NCBI GenBank assembly: GCA_003168335.1
Contig: PMSM01000009.1
Span: 62,001-126,000 of the forward strand
Length of the DNA: 64,000 nt
Direction of reading: 5' to 3'
From: Blastocatellia bacterium
Lineage (GTDB): Bacteria > Acidobacteriota > Blastocatellia > Pyrinomonadales > Pyrinomonadaceae
Below are positions 26,202 through 35,968 of this stretch, piece by piece. Made by a program: the position numbers and the translations under genes. Positions within the stretch are counted from its first letter, which is position 1. Every line of letters starts with the position of its first letter. The notes under the pieces are model-generated. The model had not been told where the DNA came from, made no database searches, and saw only the letters and a list, made by a program, of their open reading frames with translations.

Positions 26202-27242
26202 CTACGGCTCAATCGCCATTCGGGCGACCGCGGACATGGGGATGCGTTCGATCTTTCCCGTCTTGAGCACGATTACGATCATTCCGCCTTCGACTACCAC
26301 CCGGCGCACGGTCGACATCGGACGATCGATTTTGGTTCCGTCCTTTGACTCAATGATCAGATGGGCTCCAGCGAGCGGCGCTTCCTGTGCATTTGGTTTA
26401 GCAGGTGTTTCTGACTTGGCTGATTCGGTCCCAGACTTCTCTTCTCCCGCCGCGCCGGTTTCTTTCCTGGTTTCTTCTGTCTTCGCTGCAGAGGTCTTTG
26501 CGGCTTCAGTGTCGGACGTCGCCGGCGCGGGCTTTCGTGGTGCGGGCCGGGCGCGGCCACGGGTATTGCGCGTCGACCTCGCGTTCGCGGGTTTTGGCGC
26601 CGTTGATTTCTTGGCCGCCGCTGGATCTGCCGCAGGTTTCTCGTTATCGGCGGTTGGTTTTGGCTCGGCGACAACCGGCGGAGTGTCGACGACTGGCTCT
26701 GCGATGGTCGCGCCCGCGGAAGACAATCGTTTGCCTCCTCGACTCGGGCGCGTGGCGTCTTCCTGCGGTGCAGTGTTCTCGGCGACGGGAATACCGCCGC
26801 TGAAGGGCTCGAAACTTCCGCCAAAGCGGATGTGATATGCGCCGTCGTCGTCGTTTGGTGTGCGCGCTTCGACACGCAGAATCAGGATCTGGCGCCTCCG
26901 TAGATAAATCCCTTTGGTCACCTCGCCCGACTGCGAATTCGCGTAGATGCTGGTCTTCATCAGCGGTCTGAACGTAACCGCGGTGAAGATATCCATGTCG
27001 CCATTCAGATTCTTGCCGTCAATCGTGATCAGGAGATCACCCGGTGTCCCTTCGAAGGCATAAAAGTGACGGGTCAATCGCGCGTCGCCAGGATCAAGCG
27101 CCGTGATTCTTCCGTTGATCTCGTTTGCAAGTACGGGTGTGGGCAGACTCTGGTCAGAGGACTGGGCGAATCCCGCCGGGGTAATCGCGCACAAAAGCAC
27201 AAACAGTACGAGCGCGACAAATAACTGTTGACGGAACCTCAC
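26202..27242 (-). CDS. Secreted protein with PPC-like domain and Pro/Ala/Lys-rich linker
   Basis: 346 residues from a GTG start at 27242. After the signal peptide (cleavage near GFAQS) comes a beta-rich part (about 35-155) with HFYAFEGTPGDLLITIDG, which resembles pre-peptidase C-terminal (PPC) domains. A long low-complexity linker follows (about 160-290, Ala/Pro/Lys/Thr/Glu). The small C-terminal beta domain includes GGMIVIVLKTGKIERIPMSA. No enzyme motif is seen. Convergent with the gene before it, with a 20-bp gap. Confidence 0.65.
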   Translation of the reverse strand: MRFRQQLFVALVLFVLLCAITPAGFAQSSDQSLPTPVLANEINGRITALDPGDARLTRHFYAFEGTPGDLLITIDGKNLNGDMDIFTAVTFRPLMKTSIYANSQSGEVTKGIYLRRRQILILRVEARTPNDDDGAYHIRFGGSFEPFSGGIPVAENTAPQEDATRPSRGGKRLSSAGATIAEPVVDTPPVVAEPKPTADNEKPAADPAAAKKSTAPKPANARSTRNTRGRARPAPRKPAPATSDTEAAKTSAAKTEETRKETGAAGEEKSGTESAKSETPAKPNAQEAPLAGAHLIIESKDGTKIDRPMSTVRRVVVEGGMIVIVLKTGKIERIPMSAVARMAIEP

Positions 27243-27522
27243 GATTAATCACCAGAGGCAAAACTGAAGTGTTAGCTTGAGCGGCAATGTTTGCTTGAGA
27301 ATGCAGCCGCCTGGCCTCTTCCCGGCTCTCTGCAAGCTCAGTCAATCAACACGGATTTAGAGTAACAGATTTGTCCGCAGGATCGAACCCGAAGGGGCTT
27401 GGCGGGAAAAGCCTATTCGTCCGGCTCTTTACTTAATCTGAAAATTGAATAGGATGAGGAGCCAGACTCCCCGGTACGGAGAAATTGCAAACGTCGCCCG
27501 GCAACGATTGGATTAGACTCTT

Positions 27523-29019
27523 ATGAACGCGCTACTCATCTATCCGGAATTTCCAGATACCTTCTGGAGCTTTCGGCACGCCCTTAAGTTTATCGGCAAG
27601 AAATCTGCCTTTCCGCCGCTCGGACTCCTGACGATCTCGTCGATGCTGCCAGGGACCTGGAACCGGCGACTGGTTGACATGAACGTTCGTCCGCTCACGA
27701 CGGCTGATCTCCAATGGGCGGATGTCGTCTTCGCCAGCGCGATGTATGTTCAGAAGGAGTCGCTCAAAGAAGTCATCAGCTTATGTAAAGCTCAAGGAAA
27801 AACCGTTGTCATGGGTGGCCCCTACGCTTCGATGGGCCTGAACGATGCGATCGAGGCCGATCACGTTTTCGTCGGCGAAGTCGAGACGACATTTGCCGGG
27901 TTCCTGGATGACTTTGAGCGTGGCGAGGCGAAAGCCGTTTACCAGGCTCCAGAGCGGCCGGCGCTCTCTTTGACGCCGATTCCGGATTTCAGGCTGGCCG
28001 AGCTCGCCCAGTACAGCGACATGTCCGTACAGTACTCACGCGGCTGTCCATTCAATTGTGAGTTCTGCGACATCATAGAGATTTACGGTCGGGTCCCGCG
28101 CACGAAGAGCAATCAGCAAATTCTCGCCGAATTGGACGAGCTGCTGCGTATTGGCTGGCGTGGTGAGGTCTTCATCGTTGACGACAATTTTATTGGTAAC
28201 AAGAAAAACGTCCGTACGCTGATGCCGGAACTGGCCGCATGGTCTGCGCGCAATAAGTATCCGTTCTCATTTACTACCGAAGCCAGCGTCAACCTTGCTG
28301 ATGACGATGAGTTGCTGGACCAGATGCGAACGGCGGGATTCAGGCAGGTTTTTATCGGCATCGAAACACCGGTTGTGGAAAGTTTGAAAGAGGCGCAGAA
28401 GGGTCAGAACACGCGCCGCGATCTCATAGACTCGGTAAGGCACGTGCAGAGTTACGGGATGGAGGTGCTGGGCGGCTTCATCGTCGGATTTGATAATGAC
28501 CCGGATGATATCTTCGAGCGGCAGATGGACTTCATTCGTGAAAGCGCAATACCGGTCGCAATGGTCGGCTTACTGGCGGCAATCCCCGACACGCAACTCT
28601 GGCGGCGACTGGAGCGCGAAGGGCGGCTCACGGGGGTCGAGGATCATACTGGAAGCAATACGGATTGCGTGCTCAACTTTGTGCCGAAGATGGAGGCCAG
28701 CCGCTTGATTGAGGGTTATAAATCAATCATCCGAAATATCTACAGCCCCCGCGAGTATTACGACCGTTCGCTCGACAGCCTTGGCCGCGTAACCCGTGAT
28801 GGTGCGCCGCAGATTGGCGCAAGTGGACTGAAGCGAGAAGACATTACCGCCTTTGTGCGCATCATTCTGGCGCTGGGTGTGCGTGATCGGTCGCGCGGAG
28901 AGTTCTGGCGCTTCATGGGACGGGTTGTCTCCGAGCACCGGGACAAGATTGAAGATGGTTTGATGCTGGCGGCCCTTGGCTATCATTTTCGGAAACTGAC
29001 GGAAGTTTATTGTAATTAG
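27523..29019 (+). CDS. B12-binding radical SAM protein with DUF4070-type C-terminus
   Basis: 498 residues: an N-terminal cobalamin-binding-like Rossmann domain (about 1-140, with VVMGGPYASM), then a radical SAM core with the cluster motif CPFNCEFC (Cys175, Cys179, Cys182) preceded by QYSRG. The C-terminal part (about 380-498) is like DUF4070. Members of this layout include methyltransferases such as the hopanoid C-2 methylase HpnP, and cyclases such as BchE. The start MNALLIYPEFPDTFWSF and internal VDDNFIGNKK are shared features of the wider group. I cannot assign a substrate. An SDR gene follows 37 bp downstream. Confidence 0.85.
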   Translation: MNALLIYPEFPDTFWSFRHALKFIGKKSAFPPLGLLTISSMLPGTWNRRLVDMNVRPLTTADLQWADVVFASAMYVQKESLKEVISLCKAQGKTVVMGGPYASMGLNDAIEADHVFVGEVETTFAGFLDDFERGEAKAVYQAPERPALSLTPIPDFRLAELAQYSDMSVQYSRGCPFNCEFCDIIEIYGRVPRTKSNQQILAELDELLRIGWRGEVFIVDDNFIGNKKNVRTLMPELAAWSARNKYPFSFTTEASVNLADDDELLDQMRTAGFRQVFIGIETPVVESLKEAQKGQNTRRDLIDSVRHVQSYGMEVLGGFIVGFDNDPDDIFERQMDFIRESAIPVAMVGLLAAIPDTQLWRRLEREGRLTGVEDHTGSNTDCVLNFVPKMEASRLIEGYKSIIRNIYSPREYYDRSLDSLGRVTRDGAPQIGASGLKREDITAFVRIILALGVRDRSRGEFWRFMGRVVSEHRDKIEDGLMLAALGYHFRKLTEVYCN

Positions 29020-29056
29020 AGAATGAAGAATAATTGACTGTTGGGAGAGCAGAGAG

Positions 29057-29803
29057 ATGGCCCAGGACTTCGCCCGGCGTGTTGTGCTGATCACAGGTGC
29101 GGCACGCGGGCTGGGTCGTGCGACTGCCGAGCGTTTTCTCGCCCTTGGCGCACATGTCGCCGTTAATGTTCGCACGCAAGATCGCGCGGAAGCTCTGGCA
29201 GAGGAATTAGGCGGCAATGCTCACCCGGCGCCCGGCAACATCAGAGACTCTCAAGTCGTGCGGGCCCTCGTCTCCGATATCGTCGAACGTTTTGGGCGCC
29301 TGGACGTGCTCGTCAATAATGCGGCTCTCGCTTCCGGGACACGCTTTGAGCAGCTTACGGAAGAGGAATGGCGCGCGACGCTTGATACGAATTTAACAGC
29401 CGCCTTCTTTTGCATCCAATCGGTCGTTGCTGTAATGAAGAGTCAGGGCTACGGGCGCATCATCAACGTCTCATCTTTGGCCGGGCGTAGCGTCAGCACT
29501 CTCGGGGGTGCTCACTATACAGCGTCGAAAGCCGGGATGCTGGGCTTGACGCGCGCCGCCGCCAAAGAGCTGGGAGTTTATGGCATCACCGTCAATGCCG
29601 TGTGCCCCGGCTTATTTGATACTGAACTCACGCGTGCCAATGCCACTCAGGAACGCCTTGACGCCGTCAGCCAAACCTTTCCCATAGCCCGCCTCGGTAA
29701 GCCCGAAGAAGTCGCTGAGCTGATCTGCTTTCTCGCTTCAGAGTCAGCAGGCTACCTTACCGGAGCGTCGTTTGACATTAACGGCGGCAGTTTAATGATC
29801 TAG
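29057..29803 (+). CDS. Short-chain dehydrogenase/reductase (FabG-like)
   Basis: NAD(P)H-dependent oxidoreductase of 248 residues. Cofactor motif TGAARGLG (13-20), NNAA at 87-90 and the catalytic Ser140, Tyr154, Lys158 (NVSS, YTASK) are all present. It ends SFDINGGSLMI, the classic C-terminus. It is close to 3-oxoacyl-ACP reductases, but many SDRs of this type act on other substrates. A GGAGAG ribosome site precedes the ATG. Probably co-transcribed with the radical SAM gene. Confidence 0.9.
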   Translation: MAQDFARRVVLITGAARGLGRATAERFLALGAHVAVNVRTQDRAEALAEELGGNAHPAPGNIRDSQVVRALVSDIVERFGRLDVLVNNAALASGTRFEQLTEEEWRATLDTNLTAAFFCIQSVVAVMKSQGYGRIINVSSLAGRSVSTLGGAHYTASKAGMLGLTRAAAKELGVYGITVNAVCPGLFDTELTRANATQERLDAVSQTFPIARLGKPEEVAELICFLASESAGYLTGASFDINGGSLMI

Positions 29804-29860
29804 AGCAACGATCGTTTTAAGAGGGAGTGCGTCTGCAGCGCTGTCGCCTGTGTTGCTGAA

Positions 29861-30076
29861 TTATTCAGATCCCCTGGTCGCTCGATCCAGCGCGATCTGG
29901 GCGCATTCTCTACACAGCTCGCGGTCAGTTGGTCTGGTGGTTGTCAACTGGAGCCATGAGGTCTTCACCAGGCCGCACAAGGTAGAGTCCGTCTCAGCCT
30001 CAATAAGCAGGTGATAAGCATCGCTTGAAGAGCTTGTGGCGTACATAGGATGGATTCCGTTGCCGTGCCCTTGCAT
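29861..30076 (-). CDS. Small putative metal-binding protein (His-Cys-Cys-Cys)
   Basis: 71 residues with His22, Cys34, Cys55 and Cys58 arranged H-x11-C-x20-C-x2-C, which fits a small zinc-binding fold. The conserved-looking core is HLLIEAETDSTLCG and RELCRECAQIALDR. The first ATG sits directly on a GGGGAGG with no spacer, so the real start may be the ATG at 30046. It could be a chance open frame; the spacing of Cys and His is the main support. Confidence 0.45.
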   Translation of the reverse strand: MQGHGNGIHPMYATSSSSDAYHLLIEAETDSTLCGLVKTSWLQLTTTRPTDRELCRECAQIALDRATRGSE

Positions 30077-30155
30077 CCTCCCCTTCAGTTAGAGGCAAGA
30101 GAAATGCTGCGAGGCTGAGACCCCCGCCGCTCTTTTTCAAAGACTTGTCCCTCGG

Positions 30156-30572
30156 CTATTCGCACCCACTTATGCTGGATAACATTATTATGCAGCCGTC
30201 CTGGGTTTCACCGCCGTCAACGCTATAGTAAGTATTCGCCGAACGGCTGCAGTCGTTGCAATCCACACCTTCACAGCGTCTAAACAGCTTCTTGGGTGGG
30301 TCGGATATGTAGAGGTCCAGGCAGCGCTCTTCTGAGGAGCCAATCTTGTTAGGATTGTTGGTTACGTATGAGACCGGGCCTTCGCACCACCTTGCGCACG
30401 GCTCGCTTCTCACCTGCGCCGCTTTTCGGGCGGCGACCATTTCCGCTTCAGTGACGAAGTCGCCACGGACAACCGCTCCGGGAGGCTTCGACTTGGTTGC
30501 GCGACACAAAGCGGACACTCCGGCGAGCAACGCGAACGCCAGAAGCAGAGTGCCGATCACAGGACGTTTCAT
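30156..30572 (-). CDS. Secreted Cys-rich small protein
   Basis: 138 residues from the ATG at 30572, which has a good ribosome site (AAAGGAG). Signal peptide MKRPVIGTLLLAFALLAGVS, then a mature part with about ten Cys, including CARWCEG, RRCEGVDCNDC and a terminal SGCE, pointing to a disulfide-rich exported protein. No family recognised. Last gene of the minus-strand run that includes respiratory cluster 2; whether it belongs to that operon is unclear. Confidence 0.6.
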   Translation of the reverse strand: MKRPVIGTLLLAFALLAGVSALCRATKSKPPGAVVRGDFVTEAEMVAARKAAQVRSEPCARWCEGPVSYVTNNPNKIGSSEERCLDLYISDPPKKLFRRCEGVDCNDCSRSANTYYSVDGGETQDGCIIMLSSISGCE

Positions 30573-30622
30573 GGGCGTGAGTCTCCTTTCAAAGCAAGAG
30601 TCTGCGGCCAGACCGGATTCGA

Positions 30623-31924
30623 TCACTCCACCTGTTGGAGGTTCAAGTTGATCCGCACACCGTTGACCAAGATAATGCTTTGGTTGATTAGCTCCTGGTT
30701 TGTAATATCCGCCTCGGCGAATTTCCGTATGGCCCTGAGCGGACACACGAACTCCACCGCTTCGGACGAGTGTCCAGCAGTTCCAGTCAAGTCATCCAGA
30801 ACGGTGATGTCGAGACCGCCAAGTTCTGCGTCATCCGGGATGCGTTCAAGGATTGACTTCAGTTGCGGCGCCAGAAAAAGATCAAAACTACGTGCTGCTC
30901 GCTTGTAGATCGACGTAGCTTCCTGGTCGAAAGTATTCGGATTGCGGAGCGTCAACTGAAGAACTATCTGGTTGCGGAAAACCGCAAATGACGGTGGCGC
31001 ATACGGCACAAAATGATAGGTGGACTGCCCTGCAGTGGCCAGGGCATCGAGTTGGGACTTGTATTTCGTTTCGAGACGTTCGGCGTCGCCTCGAGTACGC
31101 ACCACCGTCGCTATCGCTGGTGTCTGCATGCTGGCGGTTTCAGAAGTAGCACTCTCGTCCTGCCCCGTTCGCGCAAAATTCGCCGGGTCAGACGAAGGTG
31201 AAGGGGCACCTTGCCTTTGGTTTGCGGCCGTTGCCGGTTGCTTCACCGATCGTTGAAGTGTGGCAACGTCTAAGGGCTCACTTCCGCTCAGCGCCAAACC
31301 AAATGGCTTTCCGTTGAGGAATATCTCTGAGCGGTTCAGCAGTTCCTGCCGCTCTGAGTCGGTTGGTGCTTTGGCATAGCGCAAAGCATCGGCCTTACTT
31401 AGAACTGCGACCAGGATTTCCTTCCCTTCGTATTCATAGGGCGCGGCCTTTCTGAGTACGTGATAACAGATCTCGAAGCCAACTGCGTCAAAGCCATCAG
31501 AGGCTGAAAAGTACCCGGGTAAGATCTCCAGAAACTGGTAGACGACATCATTGAAGACCCGGCTGCTGCGTTGATTGGATGTCAGACGATCGGCATCGAA
31601 CGCGGCCTGGTAGTTTCCCGTCACCTTCAAGACTGTTTGATCGTGGAAGTTGACAAACTCCAAGCCGCGCCCATCGACGCCGGTTGGCGATTTAGGATCC
31701 GAGTTGACATAACGGTTCAGCGAAAAAGGAAAGGGATAGGTCAGTAACGGGACCGTACGATTAATGGCGATAAGTTTACTCAGGTGTGCCTGCTCGAGGA
31801 CCTTGAGACCAGGGTTGGAAATTTCTGCGGGACTAACCTGCGCAAAGCTGCGCGCCGGCCCAAAGAGCAGTAAGAGTGTGCAGGTGGCAACGAACGCGAC
31901 AGTTGATCGGCTGTTTGATTTCAT
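30623..31924 (-). CDS. Secreted protein of unknown function next to cluster 2
   Basis: 433 residues with a signal peptide ending near SFAQV. The two halves have related elements: an N-terminal part (about 60-205, FEICYHVLRKAAPYEY and KEILVAVLSKADALRY) and a C-terminal part (about 310-433, LGGLDITVLDDLTG and INQSIILVNGVRINLNL). They are joined by a Gln/Ser/Thr-rich linker (about 225-280). No cysteine or heme motif. It starts 14 bases after the monoheme cytochrome gene, so it is probably co-transcribed with the cluster. Confidence 0.6.
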   Translation of the reverse strand: MKSNSRSTVAFVATCTLLLLFGPARSFAQVSPAEISNPGLKVLEQAHLSKLIAINRTVPLLTYPFPFSLNRYVNSDPKSPTGVDGRGLEFVNFHDQTVLKVTGNYQAAFDADRLTSNQRSSRVFNDVVYQFLEILPGYFSASDGFDAVGFEICYHVLRKAAPYEYEGKEILVAVLSKADALRYAKAPTDSERQELLNRSEIFLNGKPFGLALSGSEPLDVATLQRSVKQPATAANQRQGAPSPSSDPANFARTGQDESATSETASMQTPAIATVVRTRGDAERLETKYKSQLDALATAGQSTYHFVPYAPPSFAVFRNQIVLQLTLRNPNTFDQEATSIYKRAARSFDLFLAPQLKSILERIPDDAELGGLDITVLDDLTGTAGHSSEAVEFVCPLRAIRKFAEADITNQELINQSIILVNGVRINLNLQQVE

Positions 31925-31938
31925 GGCTATGGCTCCGG

Positions 31939-32418
31939 TTATTGTGACGCAGGCCGAGCTGAGGCTTTGTACGGCGGTTGAGCGACCGCGCGAGCGTAAG
32001 CCAGGACAGCTCGAATCTCGTCTGGCGTTAGCGTTTGACCCCAGGGTGGCATGATGGCGGATTTTCCCATTGCGCTGCCGCCAAGCGTGATCGTGTTCCG
32101 CATAAGGTCATCACTCAGCGAATTAAACGTTTCTCCGTCAGTAAAAAGCGGGGGCGTGGGAGTCAAGTTAGATCGGTTGGAGGGTCCGGCTGGAGTCGAG
32201 TCGGCATGGCACCAGACACAGTTATTGTTGAATACGCGCTTGCCTTGCGCTTGCTGGTAATTGAGCGGGATCAGGCGTTGTGGATCAGTTGAACTCTGCT
32301 CTACATCATAGGCGTTCAAGAGCGGATTGGCTGGTGCGGCCGCCGGTTTGTGTTGACACGATGAGAGGATCGCGATCGATGGAATGATCAAGAACAGAAT
32401 AAGATCTCGCCGTTTCAT
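31939..32418 (-). CDS. Monoheme c-type cytochrome lipoprotein, cluster 2
   Basis: 159 residues with a lipobox ending LSSC (Cys21), a linker, and a class I cytochrome c domain: heme site CVWCH (67-71) after GKRVFNNN, and the Met ligand in IMPPWGQ, followed by LTPDEIRAVLAYARA. Its ATG overlaps the stop of the octaheme gene (ATGA at 32415-32418). Likely soluble-side electron acceptor or donor for the second Rieske/cyt b complex. Confidence 0.9.
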   Translation of the reverse strand: MKRRDLILFLIIPSIAILSSCQHKPAAAPANPLLNAYDVEQSSTDPQRLIPLNYQQAQGKRVFNNNCVWCHADSTPAGPSNRSNLTPTPPLFTDGETFNSLSDDLMRNTITLGGSAMGKSAIMPPWGQTLTPDEIRAVLAYARAVAQPPYKASARPASQ

Positions 32419-34529
32419 TGCGCTCCTCCTGCCGTGGTCCCAGCACTGCCAGGGGCTTTCTGTTTGAGCGTCAACACATACGCGGTCAAAGCTTGCACTT
32501 CTTGCTCGGTCAAGCTACGACGCGGTTCGATTGTTCCCGGGACAAGCGCCTGTGGATTCTTGAGCCACTCTTCAATCCACGCGGCATTCAACCAATTCCC
32601 TGCGTTGCTCAAGTTGGGCCCAACATAGCCGCCCGCAGAACCGATCGTATGACAAGCGTTACATTGATATTTCACTTCGTAGAGTTGCTTGCCCATTTCC
32701 GCCATCTGAGGCGTGAACTGCTTTTGGTCAACAGCCGACAGCTTCACGGCAGCACTCTGCGTGACCATGCCTAAGTAATCAGCAATTACGGATGCGTCCT
32801 GGTCTGTTAGGTTGAATTGCGGCATCCGAAAGATCAGTGTTGGCCGCAGCGTTTGAGGATTCTTCAGGAAATCCATGATCCACTGACGTTGTGCTCTGCT
32901 CCCTTCAAACGACAGCTCGGGCGCGAGATTTCCGCCATCTCCATTGAAGCGATGACAGGCGGCACACTTGTAACGGTCGGAAAGTTCGCCAAAGGCGCCG
33001 GCGGGATGAAACGCACCCTGGGCTCGCGGCACTATGAGTCGCGCGAGGCTGCTGTTGGCAGGGCTGCCTGTCATGCCAAGCAGCGCAGTTGTAATCGCGT
33101 CCAGGTCTGTTGGGGTCAGACGATATTGCGGCATGCGTGCCGCTGGATTGACCGACAGCGGATCAGTAATCTTGGCCTGAATGTAGGAAATGATATTCCG
33201 CGGAATACTCGAATTGCCGAATTCGAGTTGTGAAACGTTCTTGCTGCCGAGAATCGCCAGGTCGGGGCCGAAATCCTTTTGGGGGCTGACACCTTGAATC
33301 ACGTGACAACTGGCACAGCCCTTTTCCAGGAACAAACGCTGGCCCAGGCGGATCTCTTCTTGCGCCGGCTCCTCAAGTGGCGGGACGTTGCTCAGGAGCT
33401 CGGGGTCAGTCAATCTCGTGTTGATGTACTGCGTGACTTTGTAAAGGTCTTGATCCGACCAGCGATAACGTGGCATCAACGCGTGCGGCAGATAGCTTTG
33501 CGGATCGCGCAACCAGGCAACCAACCAATCGGGATTGATTTTGCTGCCGACCTTTGTAAGTTCTGGGCCAATGTTTCCGCCAATCAATTTGGTTTCGTCG
33601 CCTTGGGTGACGGCGAGAGAGTGGCAAGTCGTGCAGAACATTTGCCGAAAACGAACTTCACCCTGGTCTGCCAGGTCGGGGCTCTTTTGCAAACTCGCTA
33701 CTACACCCTGATCGAATTTCGCTGGCTCTATGGGCTGACCTTTGAGCGTCGTCAGATAGGCTGACAGGGCCTTGATTTCTGGATCAGTCAGACGGAACTG
33801 AGGCATCCGCGGCTCTTCTACGGTCTCGTAACCGTCTACAACTGTGTTGCCTGAACTATCCACAACCGTATGCGGCTCTTTCAGCCACTTGTAAATCCAC
33901 TGGCGCGTCAGCTTGTTGCCTACGTTGCTCAGGTCCGGACCCAGCATCGCTGGCCGCTCGATGTCTTGCAGGTGGTGGCAGCCCGAGCAGTTTAGTTGAG
34001 ACAAGAGCTCCCGGCCTCGATTGAGCTTAGGGGTTTGCGGCAGATCCGCACGATGGCACACGCCGCACGACGCCTGGATAAATCTGATCGGCAACAGTGG
34101 TTGTTCCCAGGCCAGAGTTGTTTCGTGCGCCTCTGATATCTCGGTCGCCGGCCCCTGGCCGCGGTGACAGACTACACAACCCCATTTTTTGACATCGTGT
34201 GGGATGGCTGGATGAGCTCGAAAGGGTTGGGGCACTGATGCGTCGCTGAGACTGGTTTGCGAAATGCCCTGATGGCAGGTAGTGCAACGATCAAGCACTC
34301 GCATTTCAGGCAGCCAGATTTGATCGATGCCGGGATGAAAATCTGCCAGCAGGCGTTTAGTGTCTGGCCGGGTCTGCGCGTAGCTAACGTAATTCTTCTC
34401 ATATCGCTTCCAGGACTGGAAGAAATCCCTAACGGGTGATACCGCGAGGACTGCGACAAAAGCTACGCTCACCAGCGCGAATATCGCTCGCAGCCGCGTT
34501 GAAATCTCTCCCATCTTCTTCGCCGTCAT
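32415..34529 (-). CDS. Membrane-anchored octaheme c-type cytochrome, cluster 2
   Basis: 704 residues: an N-terminal transmembrane helix (about 12-31) and eight CXXCH sites at residues 82, 118, 155, 181, 299, 405, 522 and 623. The later ones lie in repeated cytochrome c modules with MPQFRLTD- or MPQYRLTP-type Met segments. The spacing of the first four hemes parallels the larger octaheme protein at 2493-6065, so the two are likely paralogues, but this one lacks the coiled-coil inserts. Starts one base after the subunit IV stop (TGAAATG). Confidence 0.9.
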   Translation of the reverse strand: MTAKKMGEISTRLRAIFALVSVAFVAVLAVSPVRDFFQSWKRYEKNYVSYAQTRPDTKRLLADFHPGIDQIWLPEMRVLDRCTTCHQGISQTSLSDASVPQPFRAHPAIPHDVKKWGCVVCHRGQGPATEISEAHETTLAWEQPLLPIRFIQASCGVCHRADLPQTPKLNRGRELLSQLNCSGCHHLQDIERPAMLGPDLSNVGNKLTRQWIYKWLKEPHTVVDSSGNTVVDGYETVEEPRMPQFRLTDPEIKALSAYLTTLKGQPIEPAKFDQGVVASLQKSPDLADQGEVRFRQMFCTTCHSLAVTQGDETKLIGGNIGPELTKVGSKINPDWLVAWLRDPQSYLPHALMPRYRWSDQDLYKVTQYINTRLTDPELLSNVPPLEEPAQEEIRLGQRLFLEKGCASCHVIQGVSPQKDFGPDLAILGSKNVSQLEFGNSSIPRNIISYIQAKITDPLSVNPAARMPQYRLTPTDLDAITTALLGMTGSPANSSLARLIVPRAQGAFHPAGAFGELSDRYKCAACHRFNGDGGNLAPELSFEGSRAQRQWIMDFLKNPQTLRPTLIFRMPQFNLTDQDASVIADYLGMVTQSAAVKLSAVDQKQFTPQMAEMGKQLYEVKYQCNACHTIGSAGGYVGPNLSNAGNWLNAAWIEEWLKNPQALVPGTIEPRRSLTEQEVQALTAYVLTLKQKAPGSAGTTAGGAQ

Positions 34530-34530
34530 T

Positions 34531-35232
34531 TCATCTCCACGGCCAGACCCAGGACCAACCGGGCCCTCGGAAAAAAGTTCCCACCACGGTTAGAGTCAGC
34601 GCGACCGCAATAAACCAGGTCATCACCCACCAGGACAGAGGCCGCGTTTGCAGGAAGGTGATCAAACGGTGCGGTCTTTTCAATTGGAAGAAAGAGACAA
34701 TGGTCAGCCCGGCGATGGCTACTGTGGGCACGAGGACAGTCCAGGCTCGGTAAAGACCTAAAAACACAAGCAACAATCCAACGGACGCTATGAAGCTCAG
34801 AAATCGTCGGGAACGATCTGCCGCCCAGACCGGTTCCCCTTTGATGTTCACGTTGAAGTACGGAATTACCACCAGGGCCACCACGACAAATCCGGGAATC
34901 ACGATGCCGGCTACCAGCGGTGGAAAATAGTGAAGCAATTCCTGCAAGCCCAAAAAATACCAGGGGGCTTTGGCGGGATTCGGCGTTAGCAGCGGGTTGG
35001 CCAACTGTTCAAGCGGCGCATCCCAAACAAGCGCCACGACCACCAGCAGGATAGTTAACACCTCAAAGGCAATCAGCTCGCGCAGCATGAGGTGCGGATA
35101 GGACATTAATTGCCTGTCCGACCTTTCTTTGACCTGGGCGGAGGTCTTCGGAGTAATAAAGACCACCCGCTGCGGGGCCTTGAGCGCGTTTGATTTGATT
35201 CCGGCCTCGAATTTATTATTTGTCTCGCTCAT
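34531..35232 (-). CDS. Cytochrome b C-terminal / subunit IV-like protein, cluster 2
   Basis: About 233 residues from the ATG at 35232 ([11 protein letters not shown]). The quinol-site loop is [16 protein letters not shown]. About six helices follow, ending [15 protein letters not shown], a segment also present in the complex 1 paralogue (GTFIRGPGWIWFWPG). Overlaps the end of cyt b by 17 bp, which suggests coupled translation. Confidence 0.9.
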   Translation of the reverse strand: MSETNNKFEAGIKSNALKAPQRVVFITPKTSAQVKERSDRQLMSYPHLMLRELIAFEVLTILLVVVALVWDAPLEQLANPLLTPNPAKAPWYFLGLQELLHYFPPLVAGIVIPGFVVVALVVIPYFNVNIKGEPVWAADRSRRFLSFIASVGLLLVFLGLYRAWTVLVPTVAIAGLTIVSFFQLKRPHRLITFLQTRPLSWWVMTWFIAVALTLTVVGTFFRGPGWSWVWPWR

Positions 35233-35959
35233 TACTCTCCCCAACCGTCAGGCCGCCATCTTTCCGAATGCGCCAGAAGTGGACTGCGATCAACAGAGCG
35301 GCCAGCAACGGAAGGATGACGCAGTGCAGAACATAGAACCGCAGCAGCGCGTTCTCGCCCACAAGATTTCCGCCCAGCAGCAGGTAGCGGAGCTGCGGTC
35401 CCACAAAAGGCGCTGAAGAGAGGATGTTGGTACCGACCGTAATTGCCCAGAAGGCCAGTTGGTCCCACGGCAGCAAGTAGCCCGTGTAGCTCAACAAGAG
35501 TGTGAGCAGCAGTAGCACTACGCCGATTGCCCAATTGAATTCGTGTGGTGGCCGGTAACCTCCGCGATAGAAAACGTGAAACATATGCCAGAACACGGCA
35601 ATCACCATGATGTGCGCCGCCACCCGATGCATATTGCGCAGAAAGACGCCGTTTGAAACGACGAACCTGAGATCTTTCATATCCAGGTACGCCTGCGGCG
35701 CCGCGGGATGGTAGTAGAACATCAGGAAAATTCCCGTCAGGGTCAGCACCACGAACATGAAGAAACTAATTGTGCCAAGGTAGTAGGTGGCGCGTACCCG
35801 CAGCGATTGCTCGCGCACCTTAACTGGCAGGAGATGCAGGAAAACATTACCGAAGATCGCCAGACTGCGCGTCCGGTTTGTGCGAGCTGGGCCACGACGG
35901 AAAATGGACATCCAGGCCCGCGTAGCGCGCAAACGATTCAGCATTTCTTCGGTAGTCAT
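35216..35959 (-). CDS. Cytochrome b6-type N-terminal subunit, cluster 2
   Basis: 247 residues with four helices. Helix B has [15 protein letters not shown]; helix D has [16 protein letters not shown] (14 residues between His, the b6 type). [19 protein letters not shown] is the standard loop that in complex 1 reads LPDDQ. It follows the Rieske gene by 9 bp. Pairs with subunit IV to give a complete cytochrome b. Confidence 0.93.
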   Translation of the reverse strand: MTTEEMLNRLRATRAWMSIFRRGPARTNRTRSLAIFGNVFLHLLPVKVREQSLRVRATYYLGTISFFMFVVLTLTGIFLMFYYHPAAPQAYLDMKDLRFVVSNGVFLRNMHRVAAHIMVIAVFWHMFHVFYRGGYRPPHEFNWAIGVVLLLLTLLLSYTGYLLPWDQLAFWAITVGTNILSSAPFVGPQLRYLLLGGNLVGENALLRFYVLHCVILPLLAALLIAVHFWRIRKDGGLTVGESNERDK

Positions 35960-35968
35960 AGTCAGCTC

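Noticed and set aside
27370-27400. tRNA, from a GGTTCGATCC-like string on the minus strand
   Set aside because: The flanking bases do not form a T stem, and no acceptor stem or anticodon arm could be folded around it.
27523-29019. Hopanoid C-2 methylase (HpnP)
   Set aside because: Domain order and cluster motif agree, but these are shared by many B12 radical SAM proteins with DUF4070, and no hopanoid genes are near.
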